Positions 21,958 to 37,030 of a stretch of 64,000 nt of DNA are shown in pieces. The DNA is from Hydractinia symbiolongicarpus (taxonomy: Eukaryota > Cnidaria > Hydrozoa > Anthoathecata > Hydractiniidae): positions 2,232,001 to 2,296,000 of the forward strand of contig NC_079886.1 in NCBI RefSeq assembly GCF_029227915.1, given 5' to 3'. The notes beneath the pieces are model-generated. The model did not search any database. It was not told where the DNA came from and saw only the letters and a list, made by a program, of their open reading frames with translations. Made by a program: the position numbers and the translations under genes. Within the stretch, counting starts at the first letter, position 1. Every line of letters begins with the position of its first letter.

Positions 21958-24399
21958 TCCTGTAAATTCCGGGCTTGGCCCCTATAGTCGAATGTATACA
22001 AAGAAAGTACCCTGTGAGTAAACTCATTTTCAGAACGATTTTTTAAATTAATTTTTCACCACTAAAACGCATGAGACTTGTAGTTTTCAAAAATGTTTTC
22101 ATTTTTTATAAGACGCTGAATAAAAGAAGTTTAATCGGCGGCAAAAGAAAACCCGCGATTTCCCGTAAATCCGGTACTCGGACCGTATAGTCAAAAGTAT
22201 ACAAAGAAAGTACTCAAGGAGTACACTCATTTCCTAAACGACTTTTTAAATTATTTTTTCACCACTAAAACGCATGAGACTGGTAGTTTTCAAAAATGTT
22301 TTCATTTTTGATGAGACGCTAAATAAAAGAAGTTTAATCGCCGGCAAACGAAAACCCGCGATTTCCCGTAAATCCCGTACTAGGCCCGTATAGTCAAATG
22401 TATATAAAGAAAGTACCCAGGGAGTAAACTCATTTCCCGAACGATTTTTTAAATTATTTTTTCACCACTAAAACGCATGAGACTTGTAGTTTTCAAAAAT
22501 ATTTTCATTTTTGATGAGACGCTGAATAAAAGAAGTTTAATCGCCGGCAAACAAAAACCCGCGATTTCCCGTCAATCCCGTACTCGGCCCGTATAGTCAA
22601 AAGTATACAAAGAAAGTACCCAGGGAGTAAACTCATTTCCGAAACGATTTTTTAAATTATTTTTTCACCACTAAAACGCATGAGACTTGTAGTTTTCAAA
22701 AATGTTTTCATTTTTGATGAGACGCTAAATAAAAGAAGTTTACTCGCCGGCAAACGAAAACCCGCGATTTCCCGTAAATCCCGGACTTGGCCCGTATAGT
22801 CAAAAGTATACAAAGAAAGTACCCAGGGAGTAAATTTATTTCCCGAACGATTTTTTAAATTATTTTTTCACCACTAAAACGCATGAGACTTGTAGTTTTT
22901 AAAAATATTTTCATTTTTGATGAGACGCTGAATAAAAGAAGTTTAATCGCCGGCAAACGAAAACCCGCGATTTCAAGTAAATCCCGTACTCGGCCCGTAT
23001 AGTCAAAAGTATACAAAGAAAGTACCATGTGAGTAAACTCATTTTCAGAACGATTTTTTAAATTATTTTTTTACCACTAAAACGCATGAGACTTGTAGTT
23101 TTCAAAAATGTTTTCATTTTTGATAAGACGCTGAATAAAAGAAGTTTAATCGACGGCAAACGAAAACCCGCGATTTCCCGTAAATCCAGTACTCGGCCCG
23201 TATAGTCAAAAGTATACAAAGAAAGTACTCAAGGATTAAACTCATTTCCCAAACAATTTTTTAAATTATTTTTTCACCACTAAAACGCATGAGACTTGTA
23301 GTTTTCAAAAATGTTTTCATTTTTGATGAGACGCTGATTAAAAGAAGTTTAATCGCCGGCAAACGAAAACCCGCGATTTCCCGTCAATCCCGTACTCGGC
23401 CCGTATAGTCAAAAGTATACAAAGAAAGTACCCAGGGAGTAAACTCATTTCCGGAACGATTTTTTAAATTATTTTTTCACCACTATAACGCATGAGACTT
23501 GTAGTTTTCAAAAATGTTTTCATTTTTGATGAGACGCTAAATAAAAGAAGTTTACTCGCCGGCAAACGAAAACCCGCGAATTCCCGTAAATCCCGGACTC
23601 GGCCCGTATAGTCAAAAGTATACAAAGAAAGTACCCTGTGAGTAAACTCATTTTCAGAACGATTTTTTAAATTATTTTTTACCACTAAACCCATGAGACT
23701 TGTAGTTTTCAAAAATGTTTTCATTTTTGATAAGACGCTGAATAAAAGAAGTTTAATCGCCGGCAAACGAAAACCCGCGATTTCCCGTAAATCCGGTACT
23801 CGGCCTGTATAGTCAAAAGTATACAAAGAAAGTACTCAAGGATTAAACTCATTTCCCAAACAATTTTTTAAATTATTTTTTCACCACTAAAACGCATGAG
23901 ACTTGTAGTTTTCAAAAATGTTTTCATTTTTGATGAGACGCTGATTAAAAGAAGTTTAATCGCCGGCAAACGAAAACCCGCGATTTCCCGTCAATCCCGT
24001 ACTCGGCCCGTATAGTCAAAAGTATACAAAGAAAGTACCCAGGGAGTAAACTCATTTCAGGAACGATTTTTTAAATTATTTTTTCACCACTATAACGCAT
24101 GAGACTTGTAGTTTTCAAAAATGTTTTCATTTTTGATGAGATGCTAAATAAAAGAAGTTTACTCGCCGGCAAACGAAAACCCGCGAATTCCCGTAAATCC
24201 CGGACTCGGCCCGTATAGTCAAAAGTATACAAAGAAAGTACCCAGGGAGTAAATTTATTTCCCGAACGATTTTTTAAATTATTTTTTCACCACTAAAACG
24301 CATGAGACTTGTAGTTTTCAAAAATATTTTCATTTTTGATGAGACGCTGAATAAAAGAAGTTTAATCGCCGGCAAACGAAAACCCGCGATTTCCAGTAA

Positions 24400-27300
24400 A
24401 TCCGGTATTTGGCCCGTATAGTCAAAAGTATACAAAGAAAGTACCCTGTGAGTAAACTCATTTTCAGAACGATTTTTTAAATTATTTTTTTACCACTAAA
24501 ACGCATGAGACTTGTAGTTTTCAAAAATGTTTTTATTTTTGATAAGACGCTGAATAAAAGAAGTTTAATCGCCGGCAAACGAAAACTCGCGATTTCCCGT
24601 AAATCCGGTACTCGGCCCGTATAGTCAAAAGTATACAAAGAAAGTACCCCGGGAGTAAACTCATTTCCCGATCGATTTTTTAAATTATTTTTTCACCACT
24701 AAGACGCATGAGACTTGTAGTTTTTAAAAATGTTTTCATTTTTGATAAGACGCTGAATAAAAGAAGTTTAATCGCCGGCAAACGAAAACCCGCGATTTCC
24801 GTAAATCCGGTACTCGGCTTGTATAGTCAAAAGTATACAAAGAAAGTACTCAAGGAGTAAACTCATTTCTCAAACAATTTTTTAATTTATTTTTTCACCA
24901 CTAAAACGCATGACACTTGTAGTTTTCAAAAATGTTTTCATTTTTGATGAGACGCTAAATAAAGAAGTGTAATTGCCGGCAAACGAAAACCCGCGATTTC
25001 CCGTAAATCCCGTACTCGGTTCGTATAATCAAATGTATACAAAGAAAGTACCCCGGGAGTAAACTCATTTTCAGAACGATTTTTTAAATTATTTTTTACC
25101 ACTAAAACGCATGAGACTTGTAGTTTTCAAAAATGTTTTCATTTTTGATAAGACGCTGAATAAAAGAAGTTTAATCGCCGGCAAACGAAAACCCGCGATT
25201 TCCCGTAAATCCGGTACTCGGCCTGTATAGTCAAAAGTATACAAAGAAAGTACTCAAGGATTAAACTCATTTCCCAAACAATTTTTTAAATTATTTTTTC
25301 ACCACTAAAACGCATGACACTTGTAGTTTTTAAAAATGTTTTCATTTTTGATGAGACGCTGAATAAAAGAAGTTTAGTCGCCGGCAAACGAGAACCCGCG
25401 ATTTCCCGTAAATCCCGTACTCGGCCCGTATAGTCAAAAGTATACAAAGAAAGTATCCAGGGAGTAAACTTATTTCCCGAACGATTTTTTAAATTATTTT
25501 TTCACCACTAAAACGCATGAGACTTGTAGTTTTCAAAAATGTTTTCATTTTTGATGAGACACTAAATAAAAGAAGTTTAATCGCCGGCAAACGGAAACCC
25601 GCGATTTCCCGTAAATCCCGGACTCGGCCCTTATAGTCAAAAGTATACAAAGAAAGTACCCAGGGAGTAAATTCATTTCCCGAATGATTTTTTTAAATTA
25701 TTTTTTACCACTAAAACGCATGAGACTTGTAGTTTTCAAAAATGTTTTCATTTTTGATGAGACGCTAAATAAAGAAGTGTAATTGCCGGCAAACGAAAAC
25801 CCGCGATTTCCCGTAAATCCCGTACTCGGTTCGTATAATCAAATGTATACAAAGAAAGTACCCCGGGAGTAAACTCATTTTCAGAACGATTTTTTAAATT
25901 ATTTTTTACCACTAAAACGCATGAGACTTGTAGTTTTCAAAAATGTTTTCATTTTTGATAAGACGCTGAATAAAAGAAGTTTAATCGCCGGCAAACGAAA
26001 ACCCGCAATTTCCCGTCAATCCCGTACTCGGCCCGTATAGTCAAAAGTATACAAAGAAAGTACCCAGGGAGTAAACTCATTTCAGGAACGATTTTTTAAA
26101 TTATTTTTTCACCACTATAACGCATGAGACTTGTAGTTTTCAAAAATGTTTTCATTTTTGATGAGATGCTAAATAAAAGAAGTTTACTCGCCGGCAAACG
26201 AAAACCCGCAAATTCCCGTAAATCCCGGACTCGGCCCGTATAGTCAAAAGTATACAAAGAAAGTACCCAGGGAGTAAATTTATTTCCCGAACGATTTTTT
26301 AAATTATTTTTTCACCACTAAAACGCATGAGACTTGTAGTTTTCAAAAATATTTTCATTTTTGATGAGACGCTGAATAAAAGAAGTTTAATCGCCGGCAA
26401 ACGAAAACCCGCGATTTCCAGTAAATCCGGTATTTGGCCCGTATAGTCAAAAGTATACAAAGAAAGTACCCTGTGAGTAAACTCATTTTCAGAACGATTT
26501 TTTAAATTATTTTTTTACCACTAAAACGCATGAGACTTGTAGTTTTCAAAAATGTTTTTATTTTTGATAAGACGCTGAATAAAAGAAGTTTAATCGCCGG
26601 CAAACGAAAACCCGCGATTTCCCGTAAATCCGGTACTCGGCCCGTATAGTCAAAAGTATACAAAGAAAGTACCCCGGGAGTAAACTCATTTCCCGATCGA
26701 TTTTTTAAATTATTTTTTCACCACTAAGACGCATGAGACTTGTAGTTTTTAAAAATGTTTTCATTTTTGATAAGACGCTGAATAAAAGAAGTTTAATCGC
26801 CGGCAAACGAAAACCCGCGATTTCCCGTAAATCCGGTACTCGGCTTGTATAGTCAAAAGTATACAAAGAAAGTACTCAAGGAGTAAACTCATTTCTCAAA
26901 CAATTTTTTAAATTATTTTTTCACCACTAAAACGCATGACACTTGTAGTTTTCAAAAATGTTTTCATTTTTGATGAGACGCTAAATAAAGAAGTGTAATT
27001 GCCGGCAAACGAAAACCCGCGATTTCCCGTAAATCCCGTACTCGGTTCGTATAGTCAAAAGTATACAAAGAAAGTACCCTGTGAGTAAACTCATTTTCAG
27101 AACGATTTTTTAAATTATTTTTTACCACTAAAACGCATGAGACTTGTAGTTTTCAAAAATGTTTTCATTTTTGATAAGACGCTGAATAAAAAAAGTTTAA
27201 TCGCCGGCAAACGAAAACCCGCGATTTCCCGTAAATCCGGTACTCGGCCTGTATAGTCAAAAGTATACAAAGAAAGTACTCAAGGATTAAACTCATTTCC

Positions 27301-30300
27301 CAAACAATTTTTTAAATTATTTTTTCACCACTAAAACGCATGAGACTTGTAGTTTTCAAAAATGTTTTCATTTTTGATGAGACGCTGATTAAAAGAAGTT
27401 TAATCGCCGGCAAACGAAAACCCGCGATTTCCCGTCAATCCCGTACTCGGCCCGTATAGTCAAAAGTATACAAAGAAAGTACCCAGGGAGTAAACTCATT
27501 TCAGGAACGATTTTTTAAATTATTTTTTCACCACTATAACGCATGAGACTTGTAGTTTTCAAAAATGTTTTCATTTTTGATGAGATGCTAAATAAAAGAA
27601 GTTTACTCGCCGGCAAACGAAAACCCGCGAATTCCCGTAAATCCCGGACTCGGCCCGTATAGTCAAAAGTATACAAAGAAAGTACCCAGGGAGTAAATTT
27701 ATTTCCCGAACGATTTTTTAAATTATTTTTTCACCACTAAAACGCATGAGACTTGTAGTTTTCAAAAATATTTTCATTTTTGATGAGACGCTGAATAAAA
27801 GAAGTTTAATCGCCGGCAAACGAAAACCCGCGATTTCCAGTAAATCCGGTATTTGGCCCGTATAGTCAAAAGTATACAAAGAAAGTACCCTGTGAGTAAA
27901 CTCATTTTCAGAACGATTTTTTAAATTATTTTTTTACCACTAAAACGCATGAGACTTGTAGTTTTCAAAAATGTTTTTATTTTTGATAAGACGCTGAATA
28001 AAAGAAGTTTAATCGCCGGCAAACGAAAACCCGCGATTTCCTGTAAATCCCGTACTCGGTTCGTATAATCAAATGTATACAAAGAAAGTACCCCGGGAGT
28101 AAACTCATTTTCAGAACGATTTTTTAAATTATTTTTTACCACTAAAACGCATGAGACTTGTAGTTTTCAAAAATGTTTTCATTTTTGATAAGACGCTGAA
28201 TAAAAGAAGTTTAATCGCCGGCAAACGAAAACCCGCAATTTCCCGTCAATCCCGTACTCGGCCCGTATAGTCAAAAGTATACAAAGAAAGTACCCAGGGA
28301 GTAAACTCATTTCAGGAACGATTTTTTAAATTATTTTTTCACCACTATAACGCATGAGACTTGTAGTTTTCAAAAATGTTTTCATTTTTGATGAATTGCT
28401 AAATAAAAGAAGTTTACTCGCCGGCAAACGAAAACCCCCGAATTCCCGTAAATCCCGGACTCGGCCCGTATAGTCAAAAGTATACAAAGAAAGTACCCAG
28501 GGAGTAAATTTATTTCCCGAACGATTTTTTAAATTATTTTTTCACCACTAAAACGCATGACACTTGTAGTTTTCAAAAATATTTTCATTTTTGATGAGAC
28601 GCTGAATAAAAGAAGTTTAATCGCCGGCAAACGAAAACCCGCGATTTCCCGTAAATCCGGTACTCGGCTTGTATAGTCAAAAGTATACAAAGAAAGTACT
28701 CAAGGAGTAAACTCATTTCTCAAACAATTTTTTAAATTATTTTTTTACCACTAAAACGCATGACACTTGTAGTTTTCAAAAATGTTTTCATTTTTGATGA
28801 GACGCTAAATAAAGAAGTGTAATCGCTGGCAAACGAAAACCCGCGATTTCCCGTAAATCCCGTACTCGGTTCGTATAATCAAAAGTATACAAAGAAAGTA
28901 CCCCGGGAGTAAACTGATTTCCCGAACAATTTTTTAAATTATTTTTTCACCACTAAGACGCATGAGACTTGTAGTTTTCAAAAATGTTTTTATTTTTGAT
29001 AAGACGCTGAATAAAAGAAGTTTAATCGCCGGCAAACGAAAACCCGCGATTTCCCGTAAATCCGGTACTCGGCCCGTATAGTCAAAAGTATACAAAGAAA
29101 GTACCCTGTGAGTAAACTCATTTTCAGAACGATTTTTTAAATTATTTTTTTACCACTAAAACGCATGAGACTTGTAGTTTTCAAAAATGTTTTTATTTTT
29201 GATAAGACGCTGAATAAAAGAAGTTTAATCGCCGGCAAACGAAAACCCGCGATTTCCCGTAAATCCGGTACTCGGCCCGTATAGTCAAAAGTATACAAAG
29301 AAAGTACCCCGGGAGTAAACTCATTTCCCGAACGATTTTTTAAATTATTTTTTCACCACTAAGACGCATGAGACTTGTAGTTTTTAAAAATGTTTTCATT
29401 TTTGATAAGACGCTGAATAAAAGAAGTTTAATCGCCGGCAAACGAAAACCCGCGATTTCCCGTAAATCCGGTACTCGGCTTGTATAGTCAAAAGTATACA
29501 AAGAAAGTACTCAAGGAGTAAACTCATTTCTCAAACATTTTTTTAAATTATTTTTTCACCACTAAAACGCATGACACTTGTAGTTTTCAAAAATGTTTTC
29601 ATTTTTGATGAGACGCTAAATAAAGAAGTGTAATCGCTAGCAAACGAAAACCCGCGATTTCCCGTAAATCCCGTACTCGGTTCGTATAATCAAAAGTATA
29701 CAAAGAAAGTACCCCGGGAGTAAACTGATTTCCCGAACGATTTTTTAAATTATTTTTTCACCACTAAGACGCATGAGACTTGTAGTTTTCAAAAATGTTT
29801 TCATTTTTGATGAGACGCTAAATAAAAGAAGTTTAATCGCCGGCAAACGAAAACCCGCGATTTCCCGTAAATCCCGGGCTTGGCCCGTATAGTCAAATGT
29901 ATATAAAGAAAGTACCCTGTGAGTAAACTCATTTCCAGAACGATTTTTCAAATTATTTTTTCACCACTAAAACGCATGAGACTTGTAGTTTTCAAAAATG
30001 TTTTCATTTTTTATGAGACGCTGAATAAAAGAAATTTAATCGCTGGCAAACGAAAACCCGCGATTTCCCATGAATGCCGGACTTGGCCCGTATAGTCGAA
30101 TGTATATGAAGAAAGTACCCTGTGAGTAAACTCATTTCCAGAACGATTTTTCAAATTATTTTTTCACCACTAAAACGCACGAGACTTGTAGTTTTCAAAA
30201 ATGTTTTCATTTTTGATGAGACGCTGAATAAAAGAAGTTTAATAGCTGGCAAACGAAAACCCGCGATTTCCCATGAATGCCGGACTTGGCCCGTATAGTC
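24400..30300 (+). repeat. HOR block: 10- and 7-monomer units
   Basis: The marker GGTATTTGGCCCG occurs at 24414, 26429 and 27848, steps of 2,015 and 1,419 bp (about 10 and 7 monomers, including some of 201 bases). The 'AAATAAAGAAGTGTAAT' monomer, which is two bases shorter, recurs through the block to about 30840. Confidence 0.75.
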
Positions 30301-31100
30301 GAATGTATATAAAGAAAGTACCCAGGGAGTAAACTGATTTCCCGAGCAAATTTATAAATTATATCTAAACTATTGGAACAAATAAGACTTGTAGTGTTCA
30401 AAAATGTTTTCATTTTTAATGAGACGCTGAATAAAAGAAGTTTAATCGCCGGCAAACGAATACCTGGGATTTCCTGTAAATCCCGGGCTTGGCCCCTATA
30501 GTCGAATGTATACAAAGAAAGTACCCTGTGAGTAAACACATTTTCTGAACGATTTTTTAAATTATTTTTTCGCCACTAAAACGCATGAGACTTGTAGTTT
30601 TCAAAAATATTTTCATTTTTGATAAGACGCTCAATAAAAGAAGTTTAATCGCCGGCAAACGAAAACCCGCGATTTCCCGTAAATCCGGTACTCGGCCCGT
30701 ATAGTCAAAAGTATACAAAGAAAGTACTCAAGGAGTAAACTCATTTCCCAAACAATTTTTTAAGTTATTTTTTCACCACTAAAACGCATGAGACTTGTAG
30801 TTTTCAAAAATGTTTTCATTTTTGATGAGACGCTAAATAAAGAAGTGTAATCGCCGGCAAACGAAAACCCGCGATTTCCCGTAAATCCCGTACTCGGTTC
30901 GTATAATCAAAAGAATACAAAGATAGTACCCAGTGAGTAAACTCATTTTCCGAACGATTTTTTAAATTATTTCTTCACCACTAAGACGCATGAGACTGAA
31001 AGTTTTCAAAAATGTTTTCACTTTTGATGAGACGCTTATTGAAAGGAGTTTAATCGCCGGCAAACGAAAACCCGCGATTTCCCGTAAATCCCGTACTCGG
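30300..31100 (+). repeat. Divergent satellite monomers between two homogenised blocks
   Basis: These monomers still align with the satellite but carry more changes. The one at about 30340-30400 replaces the constant CACCACTAAAACGCATGAG stretch with a diverged version containing CTATTGGAACAAATAAG. This resembles the CACTGGAACGAATGAG variant near the left end of the array. They look like older units that escaped homogenisation. Confidence 0.65.
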
Positions 31101-34100
31101 CCCGTATGGTCAAAGTATACCAAAAAAGTACCCAGGGAGTAAACAGATTTCCCGAATGATTTTTTTAAATTATTTTTTCACCACTAAAACGCATGAGACT
31201 TGTAGTTTTCAAAAATGTTTTCATTTTTGATAAGACGCTGAATAAAAGAAGTTTAATCGCCGGCAAACGAAAACCCGCGATTTCCCGTAAATCCGGTACT
31301 CGGCCCGTGTAGTCAAAAGTATACAAAGGAAATACCCTGTGAGTAAACTCATTTTCAGAACGATTTTTTAAATTATTTCTTCACCACTAAAACGCATGAG
31401 ACTTGTAGTTTTCAAAAATGTTTTCATTTTTGATAAGACGCTGAATAAAAGAAGTTTAATCGCCGGCAAACGAAAACCCGAGATTTCCTGTAAATCCCGG
31501 GCTTGGCCCCTATAGTCCAATGTATACAAAGGAAATACCCTGTGAGTAAACAGATTTCCCGAATGATTTTTTAAATTATTTTTTCACCACTAAAACGCAT
31601 GAGACTTGTAGTTTTCAAAAATGTTTTCATTTTTGATAAGACGCTGAATAAAAGAAGTTTAATCGCCGGCAAACGAAAACCCGCGATTTCCCGTAAATCC
31701 GGTACTCGGCCCGTGTAGTCAAAAGTATACAAAGGAAATACCCTGTGAGTAAACTCATTTTCAGAACGATTTTTTAAATTATTTCTTCACCACTAAAACG
31801 CATGAGACTTGTAGTTTTCAAAAATGTTTTCATTTTTGATAAGACGCTGAATAAAAGAAGTTTAATCGCCGGCAAACGAAAACCCGCGATTTCCCGTAAA
31901 TCCGGTACTCGGCCCGTGTAGTCAAAAGTATACAAAGGAAATACCCTGTGAGTAAACAGATTTCCCGAATGATTTTTTAAATTATTTTTTCACCACTAAA
32001 ACGCATGAGACTTGTAGTTTTCAAAAATGTTTTCATTTTTGATAAGACGCTGAATAAAAGAAGTTTAATCGCCGGCAAACGAAAACCCGCGATTTCCCGT
32101 AAATCCGGTACTCGGCCCGTGTAGTCAAAAGTATACAAAGGAAATACCCTGTGAGTAAACTCATTTTCAGAACGATTTTTTAAATTATTTCTTCACCACT
32201 AAAACGCATGAGACTTGTAGTTTTCAAAAATGTTTTCATTTTTGATAAGACGCTGAATAAAAGAAGTTTAATCGCCGGCAAACGAAAACCCAAGATTTCC
32301 TGTAAATCCCGGGCTTGGCCCCTATAGTCCAATGTATACAAAGCAAATACCCTGTGAGTAAACAGATTTCCCGAATGATTTTTTAAATTATTTTTTCACC
32401 ACTAAAACGCATGAGACTTGTAGTTTTCAAAAATGTTTTCATTTTTGATAAGACGCTGAATAAAAGAAGTTTAATCGCCGGCAAACGAAAACCCGCGATT
32501 TCCCGTAAATCCGGTACTCGGCCCGTGTAGTCAAAAGTATACAAAGGAAATACCCTGTGAGTAAACTCATTTTCAGAACGATTTTTTAAATTATTTCTTC
32601 ACCACTAAAACGCATGAGACTTGTAGTTTTCAAAAATGTTTTCATTTTTGATAAGACGCTGAATAAAAGAAGTTTAATCGCCGGCAAACGAAAACCCGAG
32701 ATTTCCTGTAAATCCCGGGCTTGGCCCCTATAGTCCAATGTATACAAAGGAAATACCCTGTGAGTAAACAGATTTCCCGAATGATTTTTTAAATTATTTT
32801 TTCACCACTAAAACGCATGAGACTTGTAGTTTTCAAAAATGTTTTCATTTTTGATAAGACGCTGAATAAAAGAAGTTTAATCGCCGGCAAACGAAAACCC
32901 GCGATTTCCCGTAAATCCGGTACTCGGCCCGTGTAGTCAAAAGTATACAAAGGAAATACCCTGTGAGTAAACTCATTTTCAGAACGATTTTTTAAATTAT
33001 TTCTTCACCACTAAAACGCATGAGACTTGTAGTTTTCAAAAATGTTTTCATTTTTGATAAGACGCTGAATAAAAGAAGTTTAATCGCCGGCAAACAAAAA
33101 CCCGAGATTTCCTGTAAATCCCGGGCTTGGCCCCTATAGTCCAATGTATACAAAGGAAATACCCTGTGAGTAAACAGATTTCCCGAATGATTTTTTAAAT
33201 TATTTTTTCACCACTAAAACGCATGAGACTTGTAGTTTTCAAAAATGTTTTCATTTTTGATAAGACGCTGAATAAAAGAAGTTTAATCGCCGGCAAACGA
33301 AAACCCGCGATTTCCCGTAAATCCGGTACTCGGCCCGTGTAGTCAAAAGTATACAAAGGAAATACCCTGTGAGTAAACTCATTTTCAGAACGATTTTTTA
33401 AATTATTTCTTCACCACTAAAACGCATGAGACTTGTAGTTTTCAAAAATGTTTTCATTTTTGATAAGACGCTGAATAAAAGAAGTTTAATTGCCGGCAAA
33501 CGAAAACCCGCGATTTCCCGTAAATCCGGTACTCGGCCCGCGTAGTCAAAAGTATACAAAGAAAGTACTCAAGGAGTAATATCATTTCCCGAACGATTTT
33601 TTAAATTATTTTTTCACCACTAAAACGCACGAGACTTTTAGTTTTTAAAAATGTTTTCATTTTTGATGACACGCTGAATAAAAGAATTTTAATCACCGGC
33701 AAACGAAAACCCGAGATTTCCTGTAAATCCCGGGCTTGGCCCCTATAGTCCAATGTATACAAAGGAAATACCCTGTGAGTAAACAGATTTCCCGAATGAT
33801 TTTTTAAATTATTTTTTCACCACTACAACGCATGAGACTTGTAGTTTTCAAAAATGTTTTCATTTTTGATAAGACGCTGAATAAAAGAAGTTTAATCGCC
33901 GGCAAACGAAAACCCGCGATTTCCCGTAAATCCGGTACTCGGCCCGTGTAGTCAAAAGTATACAAAGGAAATACCCTGTGAGTAAACTCATTTTCAGAAC
34001 GATTTTTTAAATTATTTCTTCACCACTAAAACGCATGAGACTTGTAGTTTTCAAAAATGTTTTCATTTTTGATAAGACGCTGAATAAAAGAAGTTTAATC

Positions 34101-37030
34101 GCCGGCAAACGAAAACCCGAGATTTCCTGTAAATCCCGGGCTTGGCCCCTATAGTCCAATGTATACAAAGGAAATACCCTGTGAGTAAACAGATTTCCCG
34201 AATGATTTTTTAAATTATTTTTTCACCACTAAAACGCATGAGACTTGTAGTTTTCAAAAATGTTTTCATTTTTGATAAGACGCTGAATAAAAGAAGTTTA
34301 ATCGCCGGCAAACGAAAACCCGCGATTTCCCGTAAATCCGGTACTCGGCCCGTGTAGTCAAAAGTATACAAAGGAAATACCCTGTGAGTAAACTCATTTT
34401 CAGAACGATTTTTTAAATTATTTCTTCACCACTAAAACGCATGAGACTTGTAGTTTTCAAAAATGTTTTCATTTTTGATAAGACGCTGAATAAAAGAAGT
34501 TTAATCGCCGGCAAACGAAAACCCAAGATTTCCTGTAAATCCCGGGCTTGGCCCCTATAGTCCAATGTATACAAAGCAAATACCCTGTGAGTAAACAGAT
34601 TTCCCGAATGATTTTTTAAATTATTTTTTCACCACTAAAACGCATGAGACTTGTAGTTTTCAAAAATGTTTTCATTTTTGATAAGACGCTGAATAAAAGA
34701 AGTTTAATCGCCGGCAAACGAAAACCCGCGATTTCCCGTAAATCCGGTACTCGGCCCGTGTAGTCAAAAGTATACAAAGGAAATACCCTGTGAGTAAACT
34801 CATTTTCAGAACGATTTTTTAAATTATTTCTTCACCACTAAAACGCATGAGACTTGTAGTTTTCAAAAATGTTTTCATTTTTGATAAGACGCTGAATAAA
34901 AGAAGTTTAATCGCCGGCAAACGAAAACCCGAGATTTCCTGTAAATCCCGGGCTTGGCCCCTATAGTCCAATGTATACAAAGGAAATACCCTGTGAGTAA
35001 ACAGATTTCCCGAATGATTTTTTAAATTATTTTTTCACCACTAAAACGCATGAGACTTGTAGTTTTCAAAAATGTTTTCATTTTTGATAAGACGCTGAAT
35101 AAAAGAAGTTTAATCGCCGGCAAACGAAAACCCGCGATTTCCCGTAAATCCGGTACTCGGCCCGTGTAGTCAAAAGTATACAAAGGAAATACCCTGTGAG
35201 TAAACTCATTTTCAGAACGATTTTTTAAATTATTTCTTCACCACTAAAACGCATGAGACTTGTAGTTTTCAAAAATGTTTTCATTTTTGATAAGACGCTG
35301 AATAAAAGAAGTTTAATCGCCGGCAAACAAAAACCCGAGATTTCCTGTAAATCCCGGGCTTGGCCCCTATAGTCCAATGTATACAAAGGAAATACCCTGT
35401 GAGTAAACAGATTTCCCGAATGATTTTTTAAATTATTTTTTCACCACTAAAACGCATGAGACTTGTAGTTTTCAAAAATGTTTTCATTTTTGATAAGACG
35501 CTGAATAAAAGAAGTTTAATCGCCGGCAAACGAAAACCCGCGATTTCCCGTAAATCCGGTACTCGGCCCGTGTAGTCAAAAGTATACAAAGGAAATACCC
35601 TGTGAGTAAACTCATTTTCAGAACGATTTTTTAAATTATTTCTTCACCACTAAAACGCATGAGACTTGTAGTTTTCAAAAATGTTTTCATTTTTGATAAG
35701 ACGCTGAATAAAAGAAGTTTAATTGCCGGCAAACGAAAACCCGCGATTTCCCGTAAATCCGGTACTCGGCCCGCGTAGTCAAAAGTATACAAAGAAAGTA
35801 CTCAAGGAGTAATATCATTTCCCGAACGATTTTTTAAATTATTTTTTCACCACTAAAACGCACGAGACTTTTAGTTTTTAAAAATGTTTTCATTTTTGAT
35901 GACACGCTGAATAAAAGAATTTTAATCACCGGCAAACGAAAACCCGAGATTTCCTGTAAATCCCGGGCTTGGCCCCTATAGTCCAATGTATACAAAGGAA
36001 ATACCCTGTGAGTAAACAGATTTCCCGAATGATTTTTTAAATTATTTTTTCACCACTACAACGCATGAGACTTGTAGTTTTCAAAAATGTTTTCATTTTT
36101 GATAAGACGCTGAATAAAAGAAGTTTAATCGCCGGCAAACGAAAACCCGCGATTTCCCGTAAATCCGGTACTCGGCCCGTGTAGTCAAAAGTATACAAAG
36201 GAAATACCCTGTGAGTAAACTCATTTTCAGAACGATTTTTTAAATTATTTCTTCACCACTAAAACGCATGAGACTTGTAGTTTTCAAAAATGTTTTCATT
36301 TTTGATAAGACGCTGAATAAAAGAAGTTTAATCGCCGGCAAACAAAAACCCGAGATTTCCTGTAAATCCCGGGCTTGGCCCCTATAGTCCAATGTATACA
36401 AAGGAAATACCCTGTGAGTAAACAGATTTCCCGAATGATTTTTTAAATTATTTTTTCACCACTAAAACGCATGAGACTTGTAGTTTTCAAAAATGTTTTC
36501 ATTTTTGATAAGACGCTGAATAAAAGAAGTTTAATCGCCGGCAAACGAAAACCCGCGATTTCCCGTAAATCCGGTACTCGGCCCGTGTAGTCAAAAGTAT
36601 ACAAAGGAAATACCCTGTGAGTAAACTCATTTTCATAACGATTTTTTAAATTATTTCTTCACCACTAAAACGCATGAGACTTGTAGTTTTCAAAAATGTT
36701 TTCATTTTTGATAAGACGCTGAATAAAAGAAGTTTAATCGCCGGCAAACGAAAACCCGAGATTTCCTGTAAATCCCGGGCTTGGCCCCTATAGTCCAATG
36801 TATACAAAGGAAATACCCTGTGAGTAAACAGATTTCCCGAATGATTTTTTAAATTATTTTTTCACCACTAAAACGCATGAGACTTGTAGTTTTCAAAAAT
36901 GTTTTCATTTTTGATAAGACGCTGAATAAAAGAAGTTTAATCGCCGGCAAACGAAAACCCGCGATTTCCCGTCAATCCCGTACTCGGCCCGTATAGTAAG
37001 AGTACCCAGGGAGTAAACAGATTTCCCGAA
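31100..37030 (+). repeat. Alternating two-monomer repeat (~406 bp) nested in an 11-monomer repeat (2,233 bp)
   Basis: Two monomer types mostly alternate. One has CCCGGGCTTGGCCCCTATAG and AAACAGATTTCCCGAATG. The other has CCGGTACTCGGCCCGTGTAG and AAACTCATTTTCAGAACG plus TTTCTTCACC. On top of this, single-base markers recur exactly 2,233 bp apart: AATTGCCGGC (33491 and 35724), CCCAAGATT (32291 and 34524), CAAACAAAAACCCGAG (33091 and 35324) and CACTACAACG (33821 and 36054). The superunit is 11 x 203 bp, spanning about 31980-36440. Confidence 0.88.

Larger units (their letters stand above)
20900..24400 (+). repeat. HOR block: 8-monomer unit (period 1,624 bp)
   Basis: The marker GAAGTTTACTCGCCGGC at 21111 recurs at 22735, and the marker CTGATTAAAAG at about 21710 recurs 1,624 bases later. 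A third partial copy follows three monomers on, at about 23941. Confidence 0.8.
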
